Positions 11,459-19,047 of a DNA stretch of 36,094 nucleotides are shown one piece after another. The notes below the pieces were generated by a model. That model was not told where the DNA came from. It made no database searches and saw only the letters and a list, made by a program, of their open reading frames with translations. Each line of letters opens with the position of its first letter. The stretch's first letter is position 1. The stretch covers positions 1-36,094 of IMG/VR virus record IMGVR_UViG_3300043431_000103. The stretch is one strand, 5' to 3'. This DNA is from a virus. A program made the position numbers and the translations under genes.

Positions 11459-13885
11459 ATGAGCAGTCTTTCTTTCGACCACAACGAAGTTGCGCTTGCG
11501 CGGGAATTTAGTCGGCAAAATTTCTATTTCTTCACGCGCTGGATGTTCCATGCCACGACCAATATCCCGTGGGACAAAGGTGGTCATCACGAAGTCATGG
11601 CAAAAGCACTAGAGCGAGTAGTAAGTGGCGATTGTAAAAGGCTGATTATTAACATTCCGCCCCGTTATGGAAAAACCCAAATGGCGGTTGTATCGTTTAT
11701 CGCATGGTGCATGGGTAGGTATCCTGATTCTGAATTTATTCATACGTCTTATTCGTCCACATTAGCGGGTGAAAACTCGTATAAGGTGCGTGAATGGGTT
11801 ACTCATGCTGAATATCAGGCGATATTTCCTGATGTGGTGTTGAAGTCTGATTCAAAGTCAAAAGACCATTGGAAAACAACCTCTGGTGGGGTTTTATATT
11901 CTGCGGGTACGGGTGGTACGTTGACTGGATACGGTGCTGGTAAAAAGCGTAAAGAGTTTGGCGGGTGTTTTCCGTATGAGCAGTTGGTTGAAACCGAGAT
12001 TGGTGCAATAAGGATTGGTGAGATTGTCGATAAGGAATTAAATGTAAAGGTCTGGTCGTACAATGAAGAAACCCAACAATGTGAATTGCGAGAAATCACC
12101 ACCTACTTCGAGAACCCTGCTAATGAAATTCTCGAAGTGATGATGGATGATGGTACAAGTTTTAGATGTACACCGAACCATAAGATTTTGACATCATCCG
12201 GTTGGATTACTGCGGAACAGCTTGCGGATATACTTAATCTGGAAAATAGAAAGTCCAGTTTCATCCATAACCTGTTGTCTGGTTTTGGTAGGATCAATCG
12301 CTATGTTGATAGTTTCTTGAGAGTGCTTAGGTTTGGAATTCCAAACTGGATCAGGCAGACTTTCAGTTATGCTTCGCCAAGTTTCGCGGAGCTTGATTTG
12401 GCGTATAACGCCAGCGCCAATACCGTACCGTTTAGCCAAGTCAGTAGTACTCTCACTGCTCGTAAAGATTTCTACGACTTTGGCTTTAGTCAATTTAGCA
12501 CCGGGACGTTTTTCGAGCAAAGGGAAAGTGCCGTGTCTAATGGCATCTTGCATATTTTCGGATTTGGTTCCCCACGCAAGATTGTCAAGTCTATTATTGG
12601 TGGAATTACCATCAAGATGCCGAGCTTCGTTCTTTTCGGGTCTAGCGCCAACAAATTCTTCCAAAACCATGTGATGAATATATTTAAGCGTCACTTTCCC
12701 ATTAATAGACAAATTAACTCGAAAATACCCTTTACCATCATCACTGGGCTTCAAAAAACGCTCTGGAGAAGTTCTTTTAACTCTACCAAAGCTGGAAATA
12801 GCGTAAAGTTCATTGGTGTTGGCAATAAAACGCCAGTTTTCGTTCGTCATGTTGGTCATGTTGATACTACCTTTTGTTTAGAAGTTGAGACTAATCATAA
12901 CTTTATTTTATCACAAAGCGGAGCAATTGTTTCAAACTGTATCATAATTGATGATCCCCATAAGGCTGACGAAGCTAGGTCTGACATTATCAGGAATTCA
13001 GTTCTGGAGTGGTTTAGGACTACGTTGGAATCGCGTAAGAATAACGGGTCTGATACGCCAATTATTGTGATTATGCAAAGGTTACATGAGCAGGATTTAG
13101 CAGGATGGTTGCTTGATGGTGGTAATGGTGAGTCGTGGGAGCATATTAATCTGTCAGCGATACAACCTGATGGCTCGGCATTGTGGCCTTCTACGCACAC
13201 GCTGGAAGAACTACGGATTATTGAGAACTCGAATCCGTATGTGTTTGCAGGACAGTATCTACAGCGCCCTGCCCCACCGGAAGGGGGGTTGTTTAAGCCT
13301 GAGAACCTAAAGGTAATTGATGCGTTACCTGCTGAGAAAATACAGTGGGTGCGAGCATGGGACTTGGCTTCATCAATTAAGGGTGACTGGACGGTCGGTG
13401 CAAAGCTAGGCAGACTGCCTGATGGTAGATTAATTATTGGTGATATTGTCCGCATACGGGTTGAGGCGCATGAACGGGATAAGGTGATGATTAATGTGGC
13501 GACACAAGATGGCTATAATGTGACTGTGTCGATACCACAAGACCCAGGTCAAGCAGGTAAAACACAGGTAGCGTACTTAACGAAAGCGTTACAAGGGTTT
13601 AAGGTGAAGTCGAGTCTGGAGTCTGGGGATAAGTACACAAGGGCTGAACCGTTCGCTTCGCAAGTCAATATTGGGAATGTGATGATGAGTCGTGGTGCGT
13701 GGAACCAGAATTTGATACATGAAATGTCCATGTTCCCGAATGGTAAGAATGATGACCAGATCGATGCGCTGTCTAGGGCATTTGCTGAGATTATCGGAAT
13801 GAATAAAAGGATGAGTATTAGTAAAAGTGCTTTGAATAAAGCAAAAAGGTATAATTACGCGCAACATGGCACGAGGTTTGCATAA
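11459..13885 (+). CDS. Terminase large subunit, interrupted by an intein
   Basis: The precursor is 808 residues: N-extein 1-169, intein 170-493, C-extein 494-808, giving a 484-residue spliced motor of normal length. The ATPase has Walker A PPRYGKT (67-73, Lys72). Walker B is CIIIDDP (494-500), beginning with Cys+1 of the C-extein. The coupling motif is MQRLHEQDLAG. The C-terminal RNase H-like nuclease has VRAWDLASS, SIPQDPGQAGKTQ and NDDQIDALSRAF. The exteins join as EFGG-CIIIDDPHKADEA, a seamless fit to uninterrupted relatives. The protein cuts concatemers and pumps DNA into the prohead. Without splicing the ATPase site is split, so activity depends on the intein. Confidence 0.95.
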   Translation: MSSLSFDHNEVALAREFSRQNFYFFTRWMFHATTNIPWDKGGHHEVMAKALERVVSGDCKRLIINIPPRYGKTQMAVVSFIAWCMGRYPDSEFIHTSYSSTLAGENSYKVREWVTHAEYQAIFPDVVLKSDSKSKDHWKTTSGGVLYSAGTGGTLTGYGAGKKRKEFGGCFPYEQLVETEIGAIRIGEIVDKELNVKVWSYNEETQQCELREITTYFENPANEILEVMMDDGTSFRCTPNHKILTSSGWITAEQLADILNLENRKSSFIHNLLSGFGRINRYVDSFLRVLRFGIPNWIRQTFSYASPSFAELDLAYNASANTVPFSQVSSTLTARKDFYDFGFSQFSTGTFFEQRESAVSNGILHIFGFGSPRKIVKSIIGGITIKMPSFVLFGSSANKFFQNHVMNIFKRHFPINRQINSKIPFTIITGLQKTLWRSSFNSTKAGNSVKFIGVGNKTPVFVRHVGHVDTTFCLEVETNHNFILSQSGAIVSNCIIIDDPHKADEARSDIIRNSVLEWFRTTLESRKNNGSDTPIIVIMQRLHEQDLAGWLLDGGNGESWEHINLSAIQPDGSALWPSTHTLEELRIIENSNPYVFAGQYLQRPAPPEGGLFKPENLKVIDALPAEKIQWVRAWDLASSIKGDWTVGAKLGRLPDGRLIIGDIVRIRVEAHERDKVMINVATQDGYNVTVSIPQDPGQAGKTQVAYLTKALQGFKVKSSLESGDKYTRAEPFASQVNIGNVMMSRGAWNQNLIHEMSMFPNGKNDDQIDALSRAFAEIIGMNKRMSISKSALNKAKRYNYAQHGTRFA
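12194..12859 (-). CDS. NUMOD4/HNH homing endonuclease encoded antisense inside the intein
   Basis: 221 residues. The NUMOD4 start is ENWRFIANTNELYAISSFGR (7-26). The HNH_3 domain has IHHMVLEEF (His62-63), RHLDGNSTNNRLDNLAWGT (His81, the Asn cluster and the N.L.W.T signature) and SENMQDAIRHG. A C-terminal HTH follows: AKLTKAKVVEIF...TTDLAKRYGIGAGVIRQIKL. This is the standard architecture of phage homing endonucleases. Start ATG 12859 has AAAGGTAG upstream; ATG 12850 is an alternative. All 16 Leu codons avoid TTA/CTA and all 16 Ser codons avoid TCA, as needed to keep the terminase frame open on the other strand. It presumably cuts intein-less terminase genes, spreading the intein. Confidence 0.9.
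   Translation of the reverse strand: MTNMTNENWRFIANTNELYAISSFGRVKRTSPERFLKPSDDGKGYFRVNLSINGKVTLKYIHHMVLEEFVGARPEKNEARHLDGNSTNNRLDNLAWGTKSENMQDAIRHGTFPLLEKRPGAKLTKAKVVEIFTSSESTTDLAKRYGIGAGVIRQIKLRETWRSITESLPDPVWNSKPKHSQETINIAIDPTKTRQQVMDETGLSIFQIKYIRKLFRSNPTG
12907..12935 (-). promoter_or_regulatory. Antisense promoter candidate for the HNH gene, inside the intein
   Basis: Minus strand: TTGAAA (12935-12930), 17 bp, GATAAA (12912-12907). Start would be near 12900, about 40 bases ahead of the HNH ATG. The entire promoter lies within the coding sequence for the intein's C-terminal block, so it would move with the element. Confidence 0.4.
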
Positions 13886-15384
13886 TGAGTACACCAGAAA
13901 CAGAACAATCCAAAAGAATACGAAAGGCAGCGGTCTATAAGGCGCAAGAGAAGCAAGGCCCTACTAATGCGTTTTTTCCACCTGAATTACCTGCTGGTGT
14001 TGTCCCCAAAGGGCGTACTGCGGCAATTGCGATGGACGATGCCATGTATAGCTATTCTTTTGTGAATAATGCAATGGTGGCTGATGCTCAAGGCTTCCCT
14101 GGCTATGCAAGACTGGCACAATTGATGACTAGAGCGGAATATCGGCAGTTTGCAGCGACATTGTCGACTGAGCTAACTCGTGAATGGATTACGTTTGATT
14201 CAACACAAGATAATGGTGATGAGTCGAATGGACGTATTGTTGAGTTAAGACGCGAGTTTGAACGGTTAAAGATTCGCAATGTGTTCCAATTGGCGGCATC
14301 GCAGGAATGTTTTTTTGGTAGAGCGCAGTTCTTTATCAATATTAAGGATGCAGACCGCTCAAGACCGCTGATTTTGTCACCAAAGACCATCAAACAAGGT
14401 TCATTGGAAAGCATTACAGCCGTTGAAGCCATGTGGACTTCACCGAGCGCGTATAACGCGATTGATCCTGCTGCACCAGACTTCTACAAACCAACAACAT
14501 GGTTTATGTTGGGACAAGAGGTTCATGCGTCACGATTGTTGACCGTAGTGACTCGTCCTGTACCGGATATGCTCAAGCCGTCTTATAACTTTAGCGGTAT
14601 GTCGTTGTCACAGTTGGCAGAACCTTATGTCAATAACTGGCTTAGAACAAGACAGTCTGTCGCTGACTTGGTGAATAACTTTAGTATTACCGCCTTGGCT
14701 ACCAGCATGGATCAAGTGCTGAATGGCGATAGTGATGGTAGTGATATTTTCGATCGAGCCGACTTGTTTACTGCGACACGTTCAAATCGCGGCATGATGT
14801 TGTTAGATAAAGAACGTGAAGAACTGTTGCAGGTGAACACACCATTGTCTGGCTTGCATGAACTACAAGCACAAGCGCAAGAACATATGTGTGCGGTGTC
14901 GCGCATACCTGCGGTGATCTTGACAGGTATTTCTCCAAGCGGTCTTAATGCGACTAGCGAAGGTGAAGTCAGAGCATGGTATGACTGGGTAGCCGCTCAA
15001 CAAGAAGCGTATTGGCGTAATCCATTAGAGATTATTACCAAAATCGTCATGCTACACTTATGGGGTGAGATAGATGAGTCTATCGTGATTAAGTTCAAAC
15101 CCTTATGGCAAATGTCTACCGATGAAGAAGCGAACATTCGTATTAAAAATGCTCAGGCTGATTCTATTTATGTGGATCGTGGAATTCTCGACCCAACTGA
15201 AATTCGTCAACGATTGGCGCAAGATCCAGACTCAGGCTATAAGGGCTTGGAGGTAGATGAGGTGCATCCACCAGCAGAACAACCTGATGCGTTTGCTGAA
15301 TTCGACAACGATGAAGATAAACCTAAGCCAATAAGACCTAATGACGAAAACCTTAAAGACCCTGCGACCTATCCACTCCAATAA
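13885..15384 (+). CDS. Portal protein, DUF1073 family
   Basis: 499 residues. The conserved N-terminus has MDDAMYSYSFVNNAMVADAQGFPGYARLAQLMTRAEYR in order, then RVELRREFERLKIRNVFQLA-like helical parts, PAVILTGISPSGLNATSEGE and YDWVAAQQEAYWRNPLEII. The dodecameric portal forms the DNA channel at the head vertex and docks the terminase. The start overlaps the terminase stop by one base. Databases sometimes label this family after the anti-CBASS protein Acb1; the genomic place right after terminase and the length leave little doubt about the portal role. The acidic C-terminal tail (FAEFDNDEDKPKPIRPND) is normal. Confidence 0.9.
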   Translation: MSTPETEQSKRIRKAAVYKAQEKQGPTNAFFPPELPAGVVPKGRTAAIAMDDAMYSYSFVNNAMVADAQGFPGYARLAQLMTRAEYRQFAATLSTELTREWITFDSTQDNGDESNGRIVELRREFERLKIRNVFQLAASQECFFGRAQFFINIKDADRSRPLILSPKTIKQGSLESITAVEAMWTSPSAYNAIDPAAPDFYKPTTWFMLGQEVHASRLLTVVTRPVPDMLKPSYNFSGMSLSQLAEPYVNNWLRTRQSVADLVNNFSITALATSMDQVLNGDSDGSDIFDRADLFTATRSNRGMMLLDKEREELLQVNTPLSGLHELQAQAQEHMCAVSRIPAVILTGISPSGLNATSEGEVRAWYDWVAAQQEAYWRNPLEIITKIVMLHLWGEIDESIVIKFKPLWQMSTDEEANIRIKNAQADSIYVDRGILDPTEIRQRLAQDPDSGYKGLEVDEVHPPAEQPDAFAEFDNDEDKPKPIRPNDENLKDPATYPLQ

Positions 15385-16108
15385 AGGGGTGGAAGCCAAG
15401 TACAGGAAAAAGTTGGACAGGCTTGTACAGGACATGAGCGCCAGCACTATTTACTGGCTTTCTGCTCAGTACAAGCAATCCCCTCCCCTGATGGCTTCCG
15501 ATGCAAGCCCTGTTGAGGGTGCTAAAAAGCGCCTGAAAAAACTGAAAGCATATTGGTTGCTGAAGTTTTCCGATGCTTATGCAATATGGTTTGTTGAGTC
15601 GGCTTTCAAAGCATCGAATAATGCGTTCAATAACGCATTGGCTGAAGAAGGTATTGCAGTTCAAAAGCAATGGACACCTGCAATGAAGGATGCGTTAAAA
15701 GCATCCGTTGCTGAGAATGTGGCGCTGATTAAATCAATACCTGAGCAATACTTTAAGAATATTGAAGGTATTGTGATGCGTAATTACATCAAAGGTGGCG
15801 ATTTAAAGAGCATGGCTGATGAAATACAGGCGCAATACCCTGTTACAAGGCGCAGAGCAGCGTTTATTGCACGAGATCAGAACAATAAGGCTAATGCCGC
15901 AGTTAATCAAACCCGAAGCCTAGAGATGGGTTTTGAGGACGCGATATGGCTACATAGCCATGGTGGAAAAGAACCAAGACCGGATCATGTAGCAGCGGAC
16001 GGCAAACGATATAAGATAAAAGAAGGCTGTTTAATTTCCGGTGAGTATATCCAACCTGGTGAACTCATCAACTGCCGATGTGTGTCCCGTGTTGTATTAC
16101 CTTTTTGA
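15341..16108 (+). CDS. Phage head morphogenesis protein, Mu gpF-like
   Basis: 255 residues, overlapping the portal end by 44 bases. The C-terminal Mu-F domain is visible: ARDQNNKANAAVNQTRSLEMG, then WLHSHGGKEPRPDHVAADG, and finally LISGEYIQPGELINCRCVSRVVLPF with the hallmark P.....NCRC. The N-terminal two-thirds is helical and lysine-rich. These proteins are minor head components needed for early head assembly, packed or attached near the portal. The ribosome binding site is weak; coupling with the portal is likely. Confidence 0.88.
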   Translation: MTKTLKTLRPIHSNKGVEAKYRKKLDRLVQDMSASTIYWLSAQYKQSPPLMASDASPVEGAKKRLKKLKAYWLLKFSDAYAIWFVESAFKASNNAFNNALAEEGIAVQKQWTPAMKDALKASVAENVALIKSIPEQYFKNIEGIVMRNYIKGGDLKSMADEIQAQYPVTRRRAAFIARDQNNKANAAVNQTRSLEMGFEDAIWLHSHGGKEPRPDHVAADGKRYKIKEGCLISGEYIQPGELINCRCVSRVVLPF

Positions 16109-16119
16109 GATGTTATAAT
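16092..16119 (+). promoter_or_regulatory. Candidate promoter for capsid genes
   Basis: TTGTAT (16092-16097), 16 bp, TATAAT (16114-16119), preceded by TGT (extended -10). It lies within a near-palindrome GTTATAATATAAC, about 20 bases before the ATG at 16139. It could boost capsid expression over the rest of the late operon. Confidence 0.45.
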
Positions 16120-16138
16120 ATAACTAAGTGCAATTAAT

Positions 16139-17488
16139 ATGCCAATTATGAAAAATATCGAACTTGCTTTTGATAGAACTGCTAGGCGCTATGATGCCGA
16201 TGGCAGACTGCACGTTGACCGTACACACATTAGTAAAGCTACGGTGAATCCTTATTATGGTGAGGAGATACCAAATTGGGCAAATTTGGGTCTTGTTGCC
16301 GATAAAATTTATCAACTTTTCAGACCACCTGAAGAGCTTGAGAAAGCCGCCCCCACCTTTAATCGTTTACCGATCCTTTCACGCCATGTTCCCGTTACCG
16401 TTGACGCTCCACAACCACACCTAATTGTTGGCGCTATCGGTTCAGATGTTGAATTCAATGCTCCTTACCTAGATGCCTCCATCACCATCTGGGACGCAAC
16501 TTCGATTGCAGGTATTGAAGAAGACATCCAACGGGAACTATCCTGCGCCTACCGTTATGTTGCGGTAATGGAAGCTGGTGAATATGAAGGTAAACCGTAT
16601 GACGGCTTTATGACGAACATTCAAGGCAACCATCTGGCTATCGTAGAAGTTGGACGAGCAGGTCACGATGTCATTGTCGCGGATGCAAACCCTTTCCATC
16701 AACAAAAGGAAAACACTCTAATGAGAAAGACCAAGCTAGGTAAGGCGTTAATCGCTGCACTTGAGGTCGCATCGCCAAAGTTGGCGGCTGATTCAGCCTT
16801 ACCAGCGTTGGTGGGTGATGCAGATCGCAAGACTTTCGATGTTGAGGCTGTTAAATCCAAGCTATTGGCTATGGATGAAAATATGACTCCCCAACAAGTT
16901 GACAACATTATTGATGCTGTTTTGGGCGTTGAACAAAATCCTGAACCTGTTGAATTAGGTGAAGGCGATAGTGAAAGCGACAAAAAACAATCATTGCCTG
17001 ACTACTTGAGAGTCAAAGGCTTAGATGAAGATTCAATCAATGAAGCTATGGGTTTGATCGCAAAAGACGCTGATTGCAGCGACACTGTGGCTCAAGACTC
17101 TGACATCGAAACTGAAGAAACAACTGAAGAAGTAGCTGAAGAAGTTATTGAAGAAGCGGTTTCTGAAGATGTTAATAGTACCATTGAAGCGGCTATGGAT
17201 TCATTCCGTAAGGAATTGAGATTGCAGTACCGCAACCTAGATCAAGCGAAACAAGAAGTCCGTAAAACAGTTGGCGAAGTATTCGGCATGGATACTGCTG
17301 AGGAAGTTTATGGTTTCGCGCTTGATCAAATGAGTGTTGAGCATGAAGGTGTAAAAGACCTTGTTGCTTTACGCGCATTGTATAAAGTAGCCGCTGAGGG
17401 CGTTTCAGTATCTAAGCCAAACGTGGCTCAAGATTCTGCTGACGCAGTTAAGCAATTCCCAGGCTTGGCAAGAATTCGCCAGCTTTAA
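16139..17488 (+). CDS. DUF2213 protein: probable prohead protease fused to scaffold
   Basis: 449 residues in two parts. Residues 1-185 are the DUF2213 domain (RRYDADGRLHVDRTHISKATVNPYYGEEIPNW, LPILSRHVPVT, PHLIVGAIGSDVEFN, RELSCAYRY, MTNIQGNHLAIVEVGRAG). Residues 195-449 are highly charged, acidic and coiled (DIETEETTEEVAEEVIEEAV, then a QAKQEVRKTVGEV helix). That is the arrangement of a capsid maturation protease followed by scaffold. It stands directly before the cement and capsid genes. The protease active site is inferred from family position; I cannot point to the catalytic residues with certainty. Confidence 0.8.
   Translation: MPIMKNIELAFDRTARRYDADGRLHVDRTHISKATVNPYYGEEIPNWANLGLVADKIYQLFRPPEELEKAAPTFNRLPILSRHVPVTVDAPQPHLIVGAIGSDVEFNAPYLDASITIWDATSIAGIEEDIQRELSCAYRYVAVMEAGEYEGKPYDGFMTNIQGNHLAIVEVGRAGHDVIVADANPFHQQKENTLMRKTKLGKALIAALEVASPKLAADSALPALVGDADRKTFDVEAVKSKLLAMDENMTPQQVDNIIDAVLGVEQNPEPVELGEGDSESDKKQSLPDYLRVKGLDEDSINEAMGLIAKDADCSDTVAQDSDIETEETTEEVAEEVIEEAVSEDVNSTIEAAMDSFRKELRLQYRNLDQAKQEVRKTVGEVFGMDTAEEVYGFALDQMSVEHEGVKDLVALRALYKVAAEGVSVSKPNVAQDSADAVKQFPGLARIRQL
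16721..17488 (+). CDS. Possible nested scaffold protein from internal start
   Basis: The in-frame ATG 16721 (residue 195 of the larger protein; MRKTKLGKALIAALEVASPK) is preceded by AAAAGGA ten bases upstream. The start falls exactly at the junction between the DUF2213 domain and the scaffold-like coil, giving a 255-residue product. Nested scaffolds of this kind occur in lambda C/Nu3 and many protease-scaffold genes. Evidence is positional; expression is inferred. Confidence 0.5.
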   Translation: MRKTKLGKALIAALEVASPKLAADSALPALVGDADRKTFDVEAVKSKLLAMDENMTPQQVDNIIDAVLGVEQNPEPVELGEGDSESDKKQSLPDYLRVKGLDEDSINEAMGLIAKDADCSDTVAQDSDIETEETTEEVAEEVIEEAVSEDVNSTIEAAMDSFRKELRLQYRNLDQAKQEVRKTVGEVFGMDTAEEVYGFALDQMSVEHEGVKDLVALRALYKVAAEGVSVSKPNVAQDSADAVKQFPGLARIRQL

Positions 17489-17504
17489 TTAGGAGATAAT
17501 TTAG

Positions 17505-17984
17505 ATGTCTTTTCAAAATTCTGTAAATATCTACAACCCATTAGCGGTCAATGGTGATTTTGCTTCTGCAAATCCTCGCGCTTCTTTTGTTGGTGTTGAA
17601 GGTGGTTATGTTGCTGGTACAGGCGGTGTAACTGTTGGTCGTTTCGTTTGGATTCAATCTGACGGTGTAACTGTATTAAACACAGGTACAGGCGCTCCAG
17701 ATGGTTTCGTACACCGTGAACAACAAGCTTTGATTACCACTTATTTGGCTGATTCTGGCAACGTAGTACCTGCTGGCTTCCCTATCACTATCATGCGTAC
17801 TGGCGATTATTACGCTACTGCAACTGTTGGTGGTGCGACTAAAGGTCAAAAAGCGTTTGCTAAATTGGCTGACGGTACAGTTCAAGCTGCTAATGCGGGT
17901 GCAACTGTTTCTGGTTTCGTGGAAACTAGCTTCGTTGTTGAACGCACAGTTAGCGTTGGCGAATTAACAGTTATCACTTTCTAA
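17505..17984 (+). CDS. Head decoration / structural cement protein
   Basis: 159 residues, beta-rich and Gly/Ala/Thr/Val-rich with no cysteines: PLAVNGDFASANPRASFVGVEGGYVAG, TVGRFVWIQSDGVTVLNTG, QALITTYL, GYYATATVGGATKGQKAFAKLADGTVQAA, and so on. This is the plan of Gp24-like cement proteins that precede the capsid gene and stabilise expanded capsids. AGGAG lies before the start. Codon use shifts here toward very regular codons, as in highly expressed genes. Confidence 0.8.
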   Translation: MSFQNSVNIYNPLAVNGDFASANPRASFVGVEGGYVAGTGGVTVGRFVWIQSDGVTVLNTGTGAPDGFVHREQQALITTYLADSGNVVPAGFPITIMRTGDYYATATVGGATKGQKAFAKLADGTVQAANAGATVSGFVETSFVVERTVSVGELTVITF

Positions 17985-17996
17985 GGGGTTTTAATA

Positions 17997-19022
17997 ATGA
18001 CTGATTTAAACGTATTAGCCAGAGATGCGGGTATTCACTTTCCGCAAGGCACTCAATTAAAGAGCGTTGCTGACGTATTGGCAATGGACGCTCAAACACC
18101 ATTAGTTACTACTAGCAACAGCGGTATTCCAGCGTTCTTGTCTACTTTCGTTGATCCAAAAATCATTGACGTATTAGTATCGCCAATGAAAGCGGCTATC
18201 ATCGTTGGTGACGAAGTGAAAAAAGGCGATTGGACTACTGAAACAGCAATGTTCCCAGTAATCGAAGCAACTGGTGAAACTGCTGCTTATGGCGATTACG
18301 CTGCAAGCGGTGTAGCTGGCGCAAACAGCAACTTCCCACAACGTCAATCTTTCCATTATCAAGTGTTGACCCAATGGGGCGAACGTGAATTGGAAAAAGC
18401 TGGCTTGGCTCGTATTGACTGGGCTTCTCGCTTGAACTTGGCTTCTGTTTTGACTTTGAACAAATTCCAAAACAAAACCTATTTCTTCGGTGTAGCTGGT
18501 TTGCAAAACTACGGTTTGTTGAACGATCCTGCTTTATCTACAGCGATTGCTCCAACAACTGAAGCTGGTCAAACCACATGGTTCGACAACTCAGGCAACC
18601 CAACAAAAGATGCTTTAGGTGTTATTGCTGACATCCAAAAGTTGTATCGTAAATTGCAAACTCAAGCTAATGGCTTGGTTCAATTAGATACTCCAATGAC
18701 TTTGGCTATGTCACCTAAGTCTCAAGTAGCTTTGACTTTCACCACTCAATACAATGTTAATGTCGAAGATATCTTGAAAAAGAATTTCCCTAACATGAAA
18801 GTTGAAACAGCGCCTGAATATAGCACTGTGTCTGGTGAGCTGGTACAATTGATTGCCGATGAAATCGAAGGTCAACGTACAGCGTCTTGCGCTTTCACTG
18901 AAAAATTAAGAGCGCACCCAATTAAAGTTGAGTTATCTTCTTTCCAACAAAAGAAATCTCAAGGTACTTGGGGTACTGTGATTTTCCGTCCGTTCTTGAT
19001 CGCTCAAATGATCGGTGTTTAA
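17997..19022 (+). CDS. Major capsid protein (DUF2184-like, HK97 fold)
   Basis: 341 residues. Conserved stretches: TPLVTTSNSGIPAFLSTFVDPKIIDVLVSPMKAAIIVGDE, WTTETAMFPVIEATGETAAYGDYA, NFPQRQSFHYQVLTQWGERELEKAG, and the C-terminal AHPIKVELSSFQQKKSQGTWGTVIFRPFLIAQMIGV. This pattern and length match capsid proteins of myophages with DUF1073 portals. AAGGGG precedes the start and the gene follows cement directly. The early N-terminal part (1-35) may be removed or act as a delta-like segment. Confidence 0.9.
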   Translation: MTDLNVLARDAGIHFPQGTQLKSVADVLAMDAQTPLVTTSNSGIPAFLSTFVDPKIIDVLVSPMKAAIIVGDEVKKGDWTTETAMFPVIEATGETAAYGDYAASGVAGANSNFPQRQSFHYQVLTQWGERELEKAGLARIDWASRLNLASVLTLNKFQNKTYFFGVAGLQNYGLLNDPALSTAIAPTTEAGQTTWFDNSGNPTKDALGVIADIQKLYRKLQTQANGLVQLDTPMTLAMSPKSQVALTFTTQYNVNVEDILKKNFPNMKVETAPEYSTVSGELVQLIADEIEGQRTASCAFTEKLRAHPIKVELSSFQQKKSQGTWGTVIFRPFLIAQMIGV

Positions 19023-19047
19023 TCAATAGTATAATTAGGAGAAGAAA

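Larger units (their letters stand above)
11966..12937 (+). mobile_element. Intein (324 aa) in the terminase, with its endonuclease slot filled by an antisense HNH gene
   Basis: The intein starts with Cys1 (TGT 11966-11968; block A CFPYEQLVETEIGAIRIGEI). Block B is FRCTPNHKIL, with the TxxH pattern (T238, H241 of the precursor). Block F is CLEVETNHNF. It ends GAIVSN (Asn at 12935-12937) before Cys+1. The penultimate residue is Ser rather than the usual His, a known but slower variant. Between block B and block F, precursor residues 246-467 show no LAGLIDADG or HNH motif in the sense frame. That stretch is the exact reverse complement of the HNH gene at 12194-12859. The Hint halves are thus residues 170-245 (plus a short overlapped tail) and 468-493. 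Confidence 0.9.

Noticed and set aside
12333-12674. A third frame on the plus strand inside the HNH/intein overlap (113 aa)
   Set aside because: No family signature, no ribosome site; a by-product of constrained composition.
13885-15384. Anti-CBASS Acb1 function for the DUF1073 gene
   Set aside because: The name is carried over in databases for this family; length, position after terminase and portal motifs indicate a portal protein.
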